NCBI RefSeq assembly: GCF_030464365.1
Contig: NZ_VCYI01000013.1
Coordinates: forward strand, 1-64,000
Direction: 5' to 3'
DNA: 64,000 bases
DNA from: Methanoculleus methanifontis
GTDB lineage: Archaea > Halobacteriota > Methanomicrobia > Methanomicrobiales > Methanoculleaceae
Shown here: positions 1 to 8,861 of the stretch, piece by piece
Numbering within the stretch: the stretch's first letter is position 1
Layout of the letters: each line of letters opens with the position of its first letter
Notes under the pieces: generated by a model
Databases searched by the model: none
Seen by the model: the letters and a program-made list of their open reading frames with translations, nothing else
Told to the model about the DNA's origin: nothing
Program-made: the position numbers and the translations under genes

Positions 1-783
1 AACTTGGGAGGAATTAGCGGTTACTGAACAAATTTCCGCATTGCCAATGCCAACGTCAGAACCAACCCGCGTCACGGCACGGTCGTGTTGGTTCCCCATC
101 AACAGGAAAACAATGTTTATTTTACAAGTATTTAGACATATGCTTCCTGTATCAGATCCGAGAACGAGTCTCGGATCGTCATATCCTCGAATGCAAGGAA
201 CTCCGGCCGGATACAGCCGGAGGGAAACCCCTGCGCAGGAAATAATGTTTGTATGTTATCGCATATAAACATTGGGTTCCCGCTTGAATCCTCCAAGCGA
301 AAATCCCCGAGGAACTTTCGCCGAATCACGGATTTCAGGCGAAATATACTTCGCCCGCGTGAGATACAACGTTGATCCCGAGGACATATAAACATTCCCT
401 CTGACCCTGGGGACCAGCACCCGGATATCCGGGCCGGATAATAGAACATAGAGAGCTCTCTTTTTTTAACTTCACGCGCCAGATGCCCCGGAATGCCAAC
501 CGGCCGCCGCAGCCGCGGATTCTGCACATGATATGGCACACACCAGAAATCACCTCTACAAACCCGATCTAGAGGCCGCGCTACCGCCAGGGCGCGCGCG
601 GCCTGCGCCGCCAGGACAGGGCGCTGCTCCCCCGGGCCACAAGCACACACCCCTCGAAGGGTTCCCGGTCGGCCCCTATTATCATGCAAAACCCAAAAGA
701 ATCGACTGATAACAAGTGTTTTCCCACGACCGCACAAACAGAGAGCTACAACAGGAAGTCATCCAAAACACCCGAGTTCATCC
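1..783. other. Hairpin-rich region without a supported gene
   Basis: I find no convincing gene here; the longest open frame is on the minus strand (132-737) and has no family features. The region is rich in small inverted repeats: a perfect 9-bp stem at 155-163/169-177, a 7-bp stem at 201-207/216-222, stems at 281-286/294-299 and 316-322/338-344, and a 14-nt palindrome at 420-433. The first ~27 bases could be the 3' end of a truncated gene, but the fragment is too short to identify. A structured RNA or repeat remnant is possible. Confidence 0.4.
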
Positions 784-3700
784 ATGCCACGCTTCAATCT
801 CAGCCCGTCGCTCATCGGCCGGTTCTTCTACCACGACTGCGAACGCTACCTCCGCTACCACGCGACCCCAGAGCAGGAACGCGCCGGAGCAGGCATCCCG
901 GCTGCCGCAATCGATACGAGCCCGGTGACGCGCGCCCTCCTGGATGCCGGCATCCAGTGGGAGGAAGAGGTGATCCGGACGAAACTCGCGGGCAGGGTAC
1001 GGCTCCCGGACGGTGCGGGGCCCATCTCCGAGCGGTCGTTCTCCATCGAGGAGAGTTTCGACCTTCTCCCCCAGCTCTCCCCGGGCGAGGCGATCTACCA
1101 GACGACCATTCCGGTCTCAGTTCACTTCTTGCAGAGTTACGGCCTCGACCCCGAGGTGCACCGGTTCTCCCCCTGCCGCCCCGATCTCATCAGGGCCGAT
1201 GAAGAAGGACGCCTGCAGATCATCGACATCAAGGCAAGCGAAGACCTCAGCATCAGCCACCGGGTTCAGGCGACACTATACGTCCTGATCCTCGATCACG
1301 CCCTTGATCTGCTTGAGATCGACCGCCAGGTCGACCGGAACCGCGCAGGGATCTGGCTCTACGGGGAAGACGAACCGGAACCCTTCGGCCTCTCCCTCAA
1401 CACTCGGGTGATCGAGGACTTCTTCCGCCACCGCCTCCCGGGCATCCTCACCACCCCTCCGGAGGACGTGCCCTGGCACCTCACGTCACGATGCGAGTCC
1501 TGCGAGTTTTACGCCCACTGCCGCGCCGAGGCAGAAGCCACCTCCTCGGTATCGCAGATCCCGGGGCTCTCGCCAACCGGGCGGCGCTACCTGCGGGAAG
1601 CACCATGGGTCGGCGGGATCTCGATCAACACGCTCTCCGACCTCATCGGGTTCCTCCGTGACCCGGAGAACGAGGGCTACCTCGACAACTGCGGGTCGCT
1701 CGCCGGCCAGGGCGACCGCCTGCGGGCGACCGTCCGGGCGCTCACTACGGGGGAAGTCGTTTCGCTCGACGCGACCTCGCTCGCGCTCCCCGTCTACGAG
1801 GATATCGCCGTCACCCTGACACTCCAGAAAGACCCGGTTTCCAGCCGGACATACGCGCTCGGGTTCCGGCGGAGCAGGGGCAAAGCCGTCTACGGGACGT
1901 CCTCGCACGAAGAAATCTTCGTCGCGGCGGACCCCGGCGACTGCACCCGGGTGCGCCGGGAGTTTATCCGGGCGCTCGCCGCGGAACTCGCGGCTGTCCA
2001 TGATTACAACCGGGGCCGCGATTGGGCCGAACAGGAGTCAGTGCAGACCTACGTCTACGACACCTACGAGAAGGAACTCTTCACCCGGCTGCTCGAAGAG
2101 GCGCTCGACGATCCCGTAACGGCCGAGGACGCTCTCCGGCTGCGGTTCTACTACCAGGATCCCGGCATCGCTCTCGGGTCAAGCCATCCAAGCGTGTCCG
2201 TCCCCTTCCCGATCGTTGTCCTGACAGGAGAGATCCGGCGGCTGCTCGCGCTCCCCGTCCCGTTCACGCTCCGCCTGCCCGAGGTTCTCGCGGCAATCCC
2301 CTCCTCCCGGTTCGCGTACCGGCTCGACTCGAGTTCCCTTTTCTGGAGCGAGCACGGCAACGCCATGAAGAGCGACGCCATCATCATGGCGTGGCACGGG
2401 AACCGGCCGGAGGCTGCAGACTGGATCAGGCAGGAAGTCTCGCGCCGCCTGCTTGCCACAGGGAGCGTCCTCGACGGGCTCCGCGAACGGACGAAGGAGT
2501 GGCTTGTGCGGTGGGCGGAGAAGTTCCGGTTCCCGGGCTCGTGGGACACCGCGACGCCCGAGATCTCGCGCCTCCTCTTCATCGCGGAGTACGAATCAAC
2601 CATGGGCACGCGCCGGGTGCAGGAACTGCGGAGCGGGCCGCGGCAGGCAAGGGTCCGGGACGCCGTCAGCATCCCCCTCGAGAAGAGCGAGGGGAACTTC
2701 TGGAAAATGCTCAGCCCCCTGGATCTTACGCTCTTTGAGCAGTCGCGGGCGTTCAGTTACCTCCTCGTGCCGGACGGCGAGGCGGGCGAGGAGGCGGAGC
2801 GGGCGTTCGACGATCTCCGCTACCGGAGCAGCCCGAACCCCGGGAACAGCGGGGTCTGCTTTGCGAGGGTCCGCGACACCATCGTCGACCGGACGGCCGG
2901 GGAGGTCAGGGGTCTCGTGCTGGAGGTGGCCTACCCCCGCGATCACGCGCCTTTTGCCGAGGGCGATCTCGCGGTGCTGCACCCCCGGTTCACGGATTTC
3001 ACCGTCCCGCGCTACGTCGACCGCCTCCTTGCTCTCGACGAACAGCCGGAGAACGACTTCATTCGCCTCCTCCGCGACCCGCGCACGTTCGCCGCGCCGG
3101 CCCCTGAGCCCGGAGAGGTCGCCACCGACGCCGAACGGCTCGCCCGCGATGCCGGGTTCACGAGAAGCCAGAACCGGGCGTTCTCCCACGTGACGGAGAA
3201 CCGCCTGACCCTGGTCTGGGGGCCGCCCGGAACCGGGAAGACGCACTTCCTCGCGACGGCGATCCTCTCGCTCGTCAAAGCCCGGCGGGCACACGGGGAG
3301 CGGATCCGGGTGGGGGTCGCGGCGTTCACCCACGCGGCCGTCGAGAACCTGCTCGTCAAGGTACAGGCCTCGGTTGACGAGTTCGGCCTTTCTGCGGGCC
3401 TTCCGATCTACAAACTGAGGGATATCCAGACGCCCGGCGGGGAACGGAGCCTCGAAGTGCTGCCTCATGACCGGGCCGAGACCGTCGTCGGCTACCCGGC
3501 CCTCCTCCTCGGCGGGACGGTCCACGGGTTCGCGAAACTTGAGAAGTCCCTTCCATCCCTCGATCTCCTGATCGTCGACGAAGCGTCGCAAATGCGGGCG
3601 GCTGAACTCGCTATGGTGCTCCCGATGCTGGGAGAGGGCGGACGGCTCGTTCTCGCGGGGGACGACCTCCAGCTCCCGCCGGTCGTCCAGGGAGCGTATC

Positions 3701-4563
3701 CGGCGCCGGATGACGGCCTCCCCGGACTCGAGGACTCCGTCTTCGCCTACCTCCGGCACCGCGACGACTCCACCCGCCCCGTCTACACCTGCCAGCTCCA
3801 GGAGAACTGGCGGATGAACCATACCCTCTCGCGGTTCCCGGCGGAGACGCTCTACGGCACCGGGTACGCCCCCGCAACCGACACGATCAGGGAACAGCAG
3901 ATCGTCCTTCCCCCCGGTTTGCCGGGGGGGGAGTGGATGGAGTGGATCCTCGATCCGGCATACCCGCTCGTGCTCTGCGTCCTCGAGGGGATCCGGACGA
4001 CAGTGGAGAACCGGGTCGAGGCGACGCTGGTCGCGCGACTGGCCGGAACGCTCCGGGAGAGGCTCCGCGACCCCCGCTCAGGGAGCCCTTATCCGGCGAC
4101 GGAGGACGGCGATTACCGGTTCTGGCGGCACGGGCTCTTCATCGTCAGCCCGCACCATGCCCAGATAGGCGCCATCAAAAGCAGTCTCGCCGGGGTGCGG
4201 GCCTGGAAGTACCCGCCGTTCGTGGACACCGTCGACAAGATGCAGGGGCAGGAGGCGGAGAGCGCGATCATCAGTTACGGCGTGAGCGATGTCGAGACCG
4301 CCCTTCGCGAGGCCGAGTTCATCTACAGCAGAAACCGCCTGAACGTATCGCTGACCCGGAGCCGGGCGAAGTGCGTGGTCTTCTTGCCCCGGCCGCTCCT
4401 CGAACCGCCGCTTGAATTGGTGCAGAACGAGAAGGCGGCGGAGGGGCTCCAGCACATGCTCGACCTCCAGGAGTTCTGCCGGGCGCACGGGGAGGAGCGG
4501 GCGTTCGACCTCGACGGTGAGACAGGCGTCCGGCTCACGGTGATGCGGGCGCGGGTGGAGTGA
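784..4563 (+). CDS. RecB/Cas4-like nuclease fused to DNA2/UPF1-type helicase (TM0106 family)
   Basis: A 1259-residue nuclease-helicase fusion, presumably acting in DNA repair or end processing. The N-terminal half resembles RecB/Cas4-type PD-(D/E)XK nucleases: the DIKAS motif puts D148 and K150 in the active site, and Cys19 with C237, C240 and C246 (CESCEFYAHC) form the spacing expected of a 4Fe-4S cluster. The C-terminal half is a superfamily 1 helicase with Walker A GPPGTGKTHF near residue 813, Walker B VDEASQ near 930, a Q-rich motif DKMQGQEAE near 1147 and motif VI SLTRSRAKC near 1187. The length suits the TM0106-like family. ATG 784 is used because the LSPSxIxxF motif starts five residues later. 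No CRISPR or cas gene is nearby, so I do not call it Cas4. The biochemical role is inferred from the domains. Confidence 0.85.
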   Translation: MPRFNLSPSLIGRFFYHDCERYLRYHATPEQERAGAGIPAAAIDTSPVTRALLDAGIQWEEEVIRTKLAGRVRLPDGAGPISERSFSIEESFDLLPQLSPGEAIYQTTIPVSVHFLQSYGLDPEVHRFSPCRPDLIRADEEGRLQIIDIKASEDLSISHRVQATLYVLILDHALDLLEIDRQVDRNRAGIWLYGEDEPEPFGLSLNTRVIEDFFRHRLPGILTTPPEDVPWHLTSRCESCEFYAHCRAEAEATSSVSQIPGLSPTGRRYLREAPWVGGISINTLSDLIGFLRDPENEGYLDNCGSLAGQGDRLRATVRALTTGEVVSLDATSLALPVYEDIAVTLTLQKDPVSSRTYALGFRRSRGKAVYGTSSHEEIFVAADPGDCTRVRREFIRALAAELAAVHDYNRGRDWAEQESVQTYVYDTYEKELFTRLLEEALDDPVTAEDALRLRFYYQDPGIALGSSHPSVSVPFPIVVLTGEIRRLLALPVPFTLRLPEVLAAIPSSRFAYRLDSSSLFWSEHGNAMKSDAIIMAWHGNRPEAADWIRQEVSRRLLATGSVLDGLRERTKEWLVRWAEKFRFPGSWDTATPEISRLLFIAEYESTMGTRRVQELRSGPRQARVRDAVSIPLEKSEGNFWKMLSPLDLTLFEQSRAFSYLLVPDGEAGEEAERAFDDLRYRSSPNPGNSGVCFARVRDTIVDRTAGEVRGLVLEVAYPRDHAPFAEGDLAVLHPRFTDFTVPRYVDRLLALDEQPENDFIRLLRDPRTFAAPAPEPGEVATDAERLARDAGFTRSQNRAFSHVTENRLTLVWGPPGTGKTHFLATAILSLVKARRAHGERIRVGVAAFTHAAVENLLVKVQASVDEFGLSAGLPIYKLRDIQTPGGERSLEVLPHDRAETVVGYPALLLGGTVHGFAKLEKSLPSLDLLIVDEASQMRAAELAMVLPMLGEGGRLVLAGDDLQLPPVVQGAYPAPDDGLPGLEDSVFAYLRHRDDSTRPVYTCQLQENWRMNHTLSRFPAETLYGTGYAPATDTIREQQIVLPPGLPGGEWMEWILDPAYPLVLCVLEGIRTTVENRVEATLVARLAGTLRERLRDPRSGSPYPATEDGDYRFWRHGLFIVSPHHAQIGAIKSSLAGVRAWKYPPFVDTVDKMQGQEAESAIISYGVSDVETALREAEFIYSRNRLNVSLTRSRAKCVVFLPRPLLEPPLELVQNEKAAEGLQHMLDLQEFCRAHGEERAFDLDGETGVRLTVMRARVE

Positions 4564-4921
4564 AGGGTTCGTCGGATCGCGTTGTGAGAACAAGAGCGTT
4601 CTAACGGCTTCCTGCCCGAAAGGATAACTCTTCGCATCGGTAGGCGTTTAAATCCTGAGCTTGATCAATGAAATTGGTGTTGAGTCTGTAGAAAATCCAT
4701 ACACGGCTTTCCACCTGATATCGCCATTGGGGGAGGGGCTGACGGGGAGGGGGGAGCATCCCCCCTCCCCTGTCCCCACCCCCTCACGGCGATATCCCCA
4801 CGGTCCAGCGTACCGGGACAACTGGGGAATGTCAGGATAACCAGAAAAGATTGCAACCAGGCTGTCATCTTACAGACCATAGGCCCAACCTATTTTCCCC
4901 CTACCAGACAGATAACATACC
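4564..4921. other. Intergenic region with long hairpin repeat
   Basis: No gene seen. It contains the G-rich/C-rich inverted repeat annotated separately at 4717-4796, and an AT-richer stretch before the mutY-like gene that may hold its promoter (TATA-like bases around 4891-4900 are weak). Confidence 0.4.
4717..4796. repeat. 80-nt near-perfect hairpin with G/C-run arms
   Basis: Outer arms GATATCGCC (4717-4725) and GGCGATATC (4788-4796) are perfect complements. An inner stem of 11 bp pairs 4744-4754 with 4760-4770 around a 5-nt loop, and the middle G5AG4 run at 4729-4738 pairs with a C-run near 4773-4782 with one mismatch. One strand is almost all G in the middle, so a G-quadruplex is possible. 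The left arm through GGGGCTGACGGGGAG recurs inverted at 40643-40674, so this is a dispersed element rather than a gene-specific terminator. Confidence 0.7.
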
Positions 4922-5806
4922 GTGATCGGCAGCCTCGACCCCGACCAGAACGAGCGCGAACACCGGCTCCTCGACGCTATCCGGGCGCAGGGGGCGACGC
5001 CGGAGACCATAAGCCTCTTCCGGGACCTCATCCTCTCCTACTTTCGGGGCCACGGCCGTGACCTCCCCTGGCGGCACACCACCGATCCCTACCAGATCCT
5101 GGTCTCCGAGATCATGCTCCAGCAGACGCAGGTCGAGCGGGTCGCCGTGAAATACCGTGAGTTCCTCGACCGGTTCCCGGACTTCGAGAGCCTTGCCCGT
5201 GCCCCCAGGAGCGAGGTGCTCCTCGCCTGGCAGGGAATGGGCTACAACCGCCGGGCAATCGCGCTCCAGGAGACCGCACGGCGCGTCGTGGAGGAATTCG
5301 GCGGCGACCTCCCCGCCGACGCCGAGACGCTCGCGACCTTCCCCGGCATCGGGAACGCGACCGCGTCGGCCATCTGCGCGTACGCGTTCAACATGCCGGT
5401 CGTTTATGTCGAGACGAACATCCGACGGATCTTCATCCACTTCTTCTTCCAGGGCCAGGAGGGCGTCCGGGACGACGAGATCCTCCCGCTCGTGGAGAGG
5501 ACGCTGTACCGCGAGAACCCGCGGGAGTGGTATAGCGCGATGATGGATTACGGTACGGTCTTAAAGAAACGAACAGCGAACCCGAACCGGAGGAGCGCGT
5601 CCTACTCCCGGCAGAGCCGGTTCGAGGGATCCGACCGCCAGATCAGGGGACGGATCCTCGCACTCGTCCTTGAGGAGGGGACGGTCACGGAGAAGGAGGT
5701 GATCCTCCGGCTCTGCGAAGAGCCCGGACGGGTGAAGCGGATCCTCGGCGACCTCGCACAGGAGGGGTTCGTCGCCGAGAGCGAAGGCACGTATACCTGC
5801 AGGTAA
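4922..5806 (+). CDS. MutY-like A/G-specific DNA glycosylase without Fe-S cluster
   Basis: HhH-GPD family base-excision glycosylase of 294 residues, expected to remove adenine mispaired with oxidised guanine or a related mismatched base. Visible features are the SEIMLQQTQV segment with the catalytic-type Glu (E63), the helix-hairpin-helix LATFPGIGNATAS (about 136-149), and VYVETNIRRIF, where the usual catalytic Asp position holds E164. The four C-terminal cysteines that bind the 4Fe-4S cluster in MutY and EndoIII are absent, and no Nudix-like MutY C-domain follows. The last ~70 residues look like a winged helix instead. The start is GTG. It is followed after 34 nt by uvsE in the same direction, forming a small repair cluster with the upstream helicase. 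Exact substrate specificity is uncertain. Confidence 0.82.
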   Translation: MIGSLDPDQNEREHRLLDAIRAQGATPETISLFRDLILSYFRGHGRDLPWRHTTDPYQILVSEIMLQQTQVERVAVKYREFLDRFPDFESLARAPRSEVLLAWQGMGYNRRAIALQETARRVVEEFGGDLPADAETLATFPGIGNATASAICAYAFNMPVVYVETNIRRIFIHFFFQGQEGVRDDEILPLVERTLYRENPREWYSAMMDYGTVLKKRTANPNRRSASYSRQSRFEGSDRQIRGRILALVLEEGTVTEKEVILRLCEEPGRVKRILGDLAQEGFVAESEGTYTCR

Positions 5807-5840
5807 GGTTGATGCCTGTACGGGATCACCCGTGAGAGCC

Positions 5841-6746
5841 ATGAAGATCGGCTACCCGTGCATCAACCGGAGCATCGGCTGCTCCTCGGGCCGCACGTTT
5901 CGGCTCTCCTCCTACTCCGACGAACGACTGGAGGAGACCGTCCGGGAAAACCTCCGCTGTCTTGATGAGATCCTCCGTTTCAATCTCAAAGAGTGCATCC
6001 TCTTCTTCCGGATCGGCTCCGGCCTCGTGCCGTTTGCATCGCACCCGGTCTGCACCGCCCCGTGGGAGGAGACCTTCGCGAAGACGTTGCAGGAGATCGG
6101 CCGGTTCGTTCGCGAGCATGAGATGCGGATCTCCATGCACCCCGACCAGTTCGTCGTTATCAACGCAAAAGACCCCGGTATCATCGAGCGAAGCGTCGCG
6201 GAACTCCGCTACCACGCCGCCCTTCTCGATGCCATACACCTCGATGAGACCGCGAAGATCCAGATCCACGTCGGCGGGGTCTACGGCGACCCGGAATCCG
6301 CCATGAAACGATTCTGCACGGAATATTCCCGGCTCGACGAGAGCATCCTCCGCCGGCTGGTCGTCGAGAACGATGACTCGCGTTACACTCTGGCCGACTG
6401 CCTCCGCATCCACGAAGAGATCGGCATCCCGGTGCTCTTCGACGTCTTCCACCACACCGTCAACCCCTCCGGCGCCGGGGTGGCCGAAGCGGTCGAACTG
6501 GCCGGCGCGACCTGGCAGCCTCGCGACGGCACCCCGATGATCGACTACAGCACCCCGATGCCCGGCGGGCGGAAGGGGCGGCACGCGGAGAGCCTTGATA
6601 ATGCCGATTTCGAGCGGTTCCTCACCGAGACCGCACCGTCCGATATGGACATCATGCTTGAGATCAAGGATAAGGAGAAGAGCGCTCTTGCCGCCGTCGG
6701 GATCGCCCGTCGGGACGGGCGATTCCTCCTGCCGCGAGAGCGGTAG
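5841..6746 (+). CDS. uvsE: UV DNA damage endonuclease UvsE/UVDE
   Basis: TIM-barrel, metal-dependent endonuclease of 301 residues that nicks 5' of UV photoproducts and other helix distortions. The family start MKIGYPCINRSIGC is clear, so ATG 5841 is preferred over GTG 5832. Metal-ligand segments include FRIGSGLVP, SMHPDQFV, the IHVGG segment, VVENDDS and the FDVFHH segment, and MLEIKDKE near the end supplies the last acidic ligand. Length matches bacterial and archaeal UvsE. It sits directly behind the MutY-like gene, suggesting co-transcription of two lesion-specific repair enzymes. Confidence 0.93.
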   Translation: MKIGYPCINRSIGCSSGRTFRLSSYSDERLEETVRENLRCLDEILRFNLKECILFFRIGSGLVPFASHPVCTAPWEETFAKTLQEIGRFVREHEMRISMHPDQFVVINAKDPGIIERSVAELRYHAALLDAIHLDETAKIQIHVGGVYGDPESAMKRFCTEYSRLDESILRRLVVENDDSRYTLADCLRIHEEIGIPVLFDVFHHTVNPSGAGVAEAVELAGATWQPRDGTPMIDYSTPMPGGRKGRHAESLDNADFERFLTETAPSDMDIMLEIKDKEKSALAAVGIARRDGRFLLPRER

Positions 6747-6751
6747 CCCGG

Positions 6752-7177
6752 TCAGGGCGTAACGATCTCCAGCGTCGGCGGGACGAGCGCCGCGCTGATG
6801 GCGTGGCAGATCCCGTTGGTGCAGAACGCATCGGACTCGACTATGGGAACACTGTTGACGGTTATCCCCCGATCGGACGACCGTATGACGAGATCCGTCC
6901 CAAGGCTCGACCTGACGGCGGAGATGCTCCGGAGATCCTCTGAGGTCAACTGCCCCGGCACGACGTGATAACTCGCGATGAGAAGGAGTTTGTCCGCATC
7001 CTGCCGGATCTCGTCCATCCTGTCCCTGGGAACCCTTGAAAACGCCTCGTCCGTCGGGACGAAGACCGTGTACGGCCCCCTCTCGCGGAGCATCGGTTCC
7101 ATGCCGGCAATCCGGATCAGATCGAGAAACACGCTGAGGTTCTCGGAGTCCTCCAGGGTATCGATGATATTCTTCAT
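6752..7177 (-). CDS. Fasciclin (FAS1) domain protein, copy 1
   Basis: A single FAS1 domain of 141 residues. Conserved elements are GPYTVFVPTDEAF and the final ICHAISAALVPP, equivalent to the H2 motif of FAS1 domains. FAS1 domains usually mediate adhesion outside the cell, but no signal peptide or membrane anchor is visible: the protein starts directly with MKNIIDTLEDS. It is the last of four tandem paralogues, convergent with uvsE (5 nt between stops). A TATA-like box lies 36-45 nt upstream of the ATG. Its function here is unknown. Confidence 0.88.
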   Translation of the reverse strand: MKNIIDTLEDSENLSVFLDLIRIAGMEPMLRERGPYTVFVPTDEAFSRVPRDRMDEIRQDADKLLLIASYHVVPGQLTSEDLRSISAVRSSLGTDLVIRSSDRGITVNSVPIVESDAFCTNGICHAISAALVPPTLEIVTP

Positions 7178-7212
7178 GCTGCTCTCTCCACGCGCACCAC
7201 TACACGCACCAG

Positions 7213-7222
7213 ATTATTTATA
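7213..7222 (-). promoter_or_regulatory. TATA box for fasciclin copy 1
   Basis: The bases ATTATTTATA on the plus strand read TATAAATAAT on the minus strand and lie 36 nt upstream of the ATG at 7177. The distance suits an archaeal promoter giving a very short or absent leader. Confidence 0.6.
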
Positions 7223-7229
7223 CGTTTGG

Positions 7230-7661
7230 CTATCCGTGTACGGCGACAGTTCTCTCAACGAGAGGCAGGAGCAATGCGGAGACCGCGTGGCAGATCCCGT
7301 TGGTGCACCACGCATCGGACTCCACGACCGCCACGTCGTTGACAAGCACCCCTTCCGCCGCAACCTCCACGGTCAGGTCTTCTCCCTGAAGCGACCGGAG
7401 CGTCCGTATGCCGAGCAGATCGATCATGGAGTGTACTCCGGGGACGATGTGGTAGTCAAGGGTATCACCGAGCCGGTCGGCGTTCCGGCGGATCGCTTCG
7501 AGTTCTGACCGGGGAACCTTATGGAACGCATCGTCGTCCGGTACAAAGAGGGTGTACGGCCCTTCGGTGCTCAACCGCTCCTCCATTCCGGCCGCCCGTA
7601 CGAGGTCAAGAAAGACGTCAAACGATCCCGAATCACGCAAAGTCGCGAGGATACTCTTCAT
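7230..7661 (-). CDS. Fasciclin (FAS1) domain protein, copy 2
   Basis: A 143-residue single FAS1 domain, close paralogue of copy 1: both share the MK-I--TL-DS start, an SVFLDL/DVFLDL helix, GPYTLFVPDDDAF, and WCTNGICHAVSALLLP near the C-terminus. No signal peptide. It is separated from copy 1 by 52 nt that contain that gene's own TATA box, so the genes may be transcribed individually. Identity as FAS1 is secure; whether it is cytoplasmic or leaves the cell by an unconventional route cannot be read from sequence. Confidence 0.88.
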   Translation of the reverse strand: MKSILATLRDSGSFDVFLDLVRAAGMEERLSTEGPYTLFVPDDDAFHKVPRSELEAIRRNADRLGDTLDYHIVPGVHSMIDLLGIRTLRSLQGEDLTVEVAAEGVLVNDVAVVESDAWCTNGICHAVSALLLPLVERTVAVHG

Positions 7662-7698
7662 GCGAACCAGCTCCCGCCGGGAGATGGAGGGGCGTGAG

Positions 7699-7710
7699 TA
7701 TATAATATTA
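7699..7710 (-). promoter_or_regulatory. TATA box for fasciclin copy 2
   Basis: TATATAATATTA lies 38-49 nt upstream of the ATG at 7661 in an otherwise GC-rich spacer, at the right distance for an archaeal TATA element on the minus strand. Confidence 0.55.
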
Positions 7711-7758
7711 CGGGTAATCCCGCCGGTTCTCGCCGCCGGATGTCACCCGGGCCAGAAC

Positions 7759-8187
7759 CTACTTCTTCACTCGCGCCTCGACCGCCCGCGGCAGGAGCAC
7801 CCTGTCGATGACGTGGTAGATGCCGTTCGTACACTCAACGTCGGGCTGGATAACGGCGGCATCGTTCAGCCGTATCGCGGAAGGGGGCCCTGCGATATCC
7901 AGGTGATCCCCCTGTAGCGTCCTGATCGCCTCCATCTGCGCGAGTTCGTGCGCGGTGAGTTTGCCCTGGATCACGTGGTACATGATCATGCCTGTGAGCC
8001 GCTCCCGGTCAGTCGTGACGGCGTCCAGCACCTCCCGGGAAAACCCAGAGTACGCCTCGTTCGTTGGGAACAATGCCGTATACTCCCCCCTTCCCCGGAG
8101 CGTCTCCGCCATCCCTCCGGCCTGCAGCATCGCAACGGAGGTGCTCAACCGTTCATCTTCCAGGGCCGTCTCAAAAATACTCTTCAT
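7759..8187 (-). CDS. Fasciclin (FAS1) domain protein, copy 3
   Basis: A 142-residue FAS1 domain. ATG 8187 (MKSIFETALEDER) is chosen over the upstream 8205 start because it aligns with the start of the other copies and has a TATA box about 30 nt upstream. Family segments are EYTALFPTNEAYSG and CTNGIYHVIDRVLLP. It is more diverged than copies 1 and 2, with a lysine-rich C-terminus (ARVKK). No secretion signal. Confidence 0.86.
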   Translation of the reverse strand: MKSIFETALEDERLSTSVAMLQAGGMAETLRGRGEYTALFPTNEAYSGFSREVLDAVTTDRERLTGMIMYHVIQGKLTAHELAQMEAIRTLQGDHLDIAGPPSAIRLNDAAVIQPDVECTNGIYHVIDRVLLPRAVEARVKK

Positions 8188-8213
8188 GGGTAACCACCGG
8201 ATCATTTTGCTAG

Positions 8214-8224
8214 ATATATAAAAT
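8214..8224 (-). promoter_or_regulatory. TATA box for fasciclin copy 3
   Basis: ATATATAAAAT lies about 27-37 nt upstream of the ATG at 8187 and stands out from GC-rich surroundings. Confidence 0.55.
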
Positions 8225-8375
8225 TACGGACATGATGCCCGGGGCCCAGGGAGAGGGTATCAGGTCAGATGAGCATCGTATCCTGTCACCGTCTCCTGCG
8301 GGGCGCGGAGCGCTCGCCATCTCTCTCAGGCGGGGAATCAAAAAAGGGTTTCCGGCCGGACGGGGCGCCACGGGC

Positions 8376-8822
8376 TCAATCGCTCACTGCCATGTAGGCT
8401 TCATAAGCCTCCGAGAGCGTCGTGAAGGGAACGCTGTCGAGGGCATGGATGATGCCGTTCTCCGCCTCGATGTCCCCCTCGACCACGAGGGCCTCGTCTA
8501 CCTGCGTGCCCCGGTCGGTATTCCTGACCATGATGGTGTTCCCTTCGACGGTCTGCACGACATTCTTTGAGAGGAGCGATTCAAGCGTACATTTATGACT
8601 GCCGATCGTGAAGAAGTCGATCAGGTGCGAGAGCATCTGCTTGTCGTTTAAGATCATCGACCGGTTCGGTTCGGGGATCGCGTCCCATGCCGAGTCGACC
8701 GGAGCAAAGAACGTCATCGGCCCCTCGCCCTGCAGCATCTCATCCTCGCCGAGGGTCTGGATGATCTCGACGAGCCGGCCGAACCTACCATCGTTCTGCA
8801 GCGTATCAACGATTTTCGCCAT
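8376..8822 (-). CDS. Fasciclin (FAS1) domain protein, copy 4 (most diverged)
   Basis: A 148-residue FAS1 domain with GPMTFFAPVDSAWDAIP and EAENGIIHALDSVPF. The cysteine-containing CTNGI(C/Y)H motif of the other copies is replaced by AENGIIH. The start MAKIVDTLQNDGRF aligns with the others and shows no signal peptide. It is first in the array and lies 150-190 nt from copy 3 with its own TATA box, consistent with duplication followed by divergence. Confidence 0.85.
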   Translation of the reverse strand: MAKIVDTLQNDGRFGRLVEIIQTLGEDEMLQGEGPMTFFAPVDSAWDAIPEPNRSMILNDKQMLSHLIDFFTIGSHKCTLESLLSKNVVQTVEGNTIMVRNTDRGTQVDEALVVEGDIEAENGIIHALDSVPFTTLSEAYEAYMAVSD

Positions 8823-8861
8823 TACCAGGTACCTCCCTGTGGGGCGGTTCGTGGTATGTCC

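Noticed and set aside
132-737. 201-residue minus-strand open frame upstream of the helicase gene
   Set aside because: No family features, arginine/cysteine-rich irregular composition, no promoter or ribosome site, and overlaps a hairpin-rich region.
2596-3822. 408-residue minus-strand frame inside the helicase gene
   Set aside because: Antisense shadow of the helicase reading frame caused by high-GC codon use.
784-4563. Cas4 or CRISPR-associated helicase
   Set aside because: Nuclease and Fe-S motifs are shared with many RecB-like proteins; there is no array or other cas gene.
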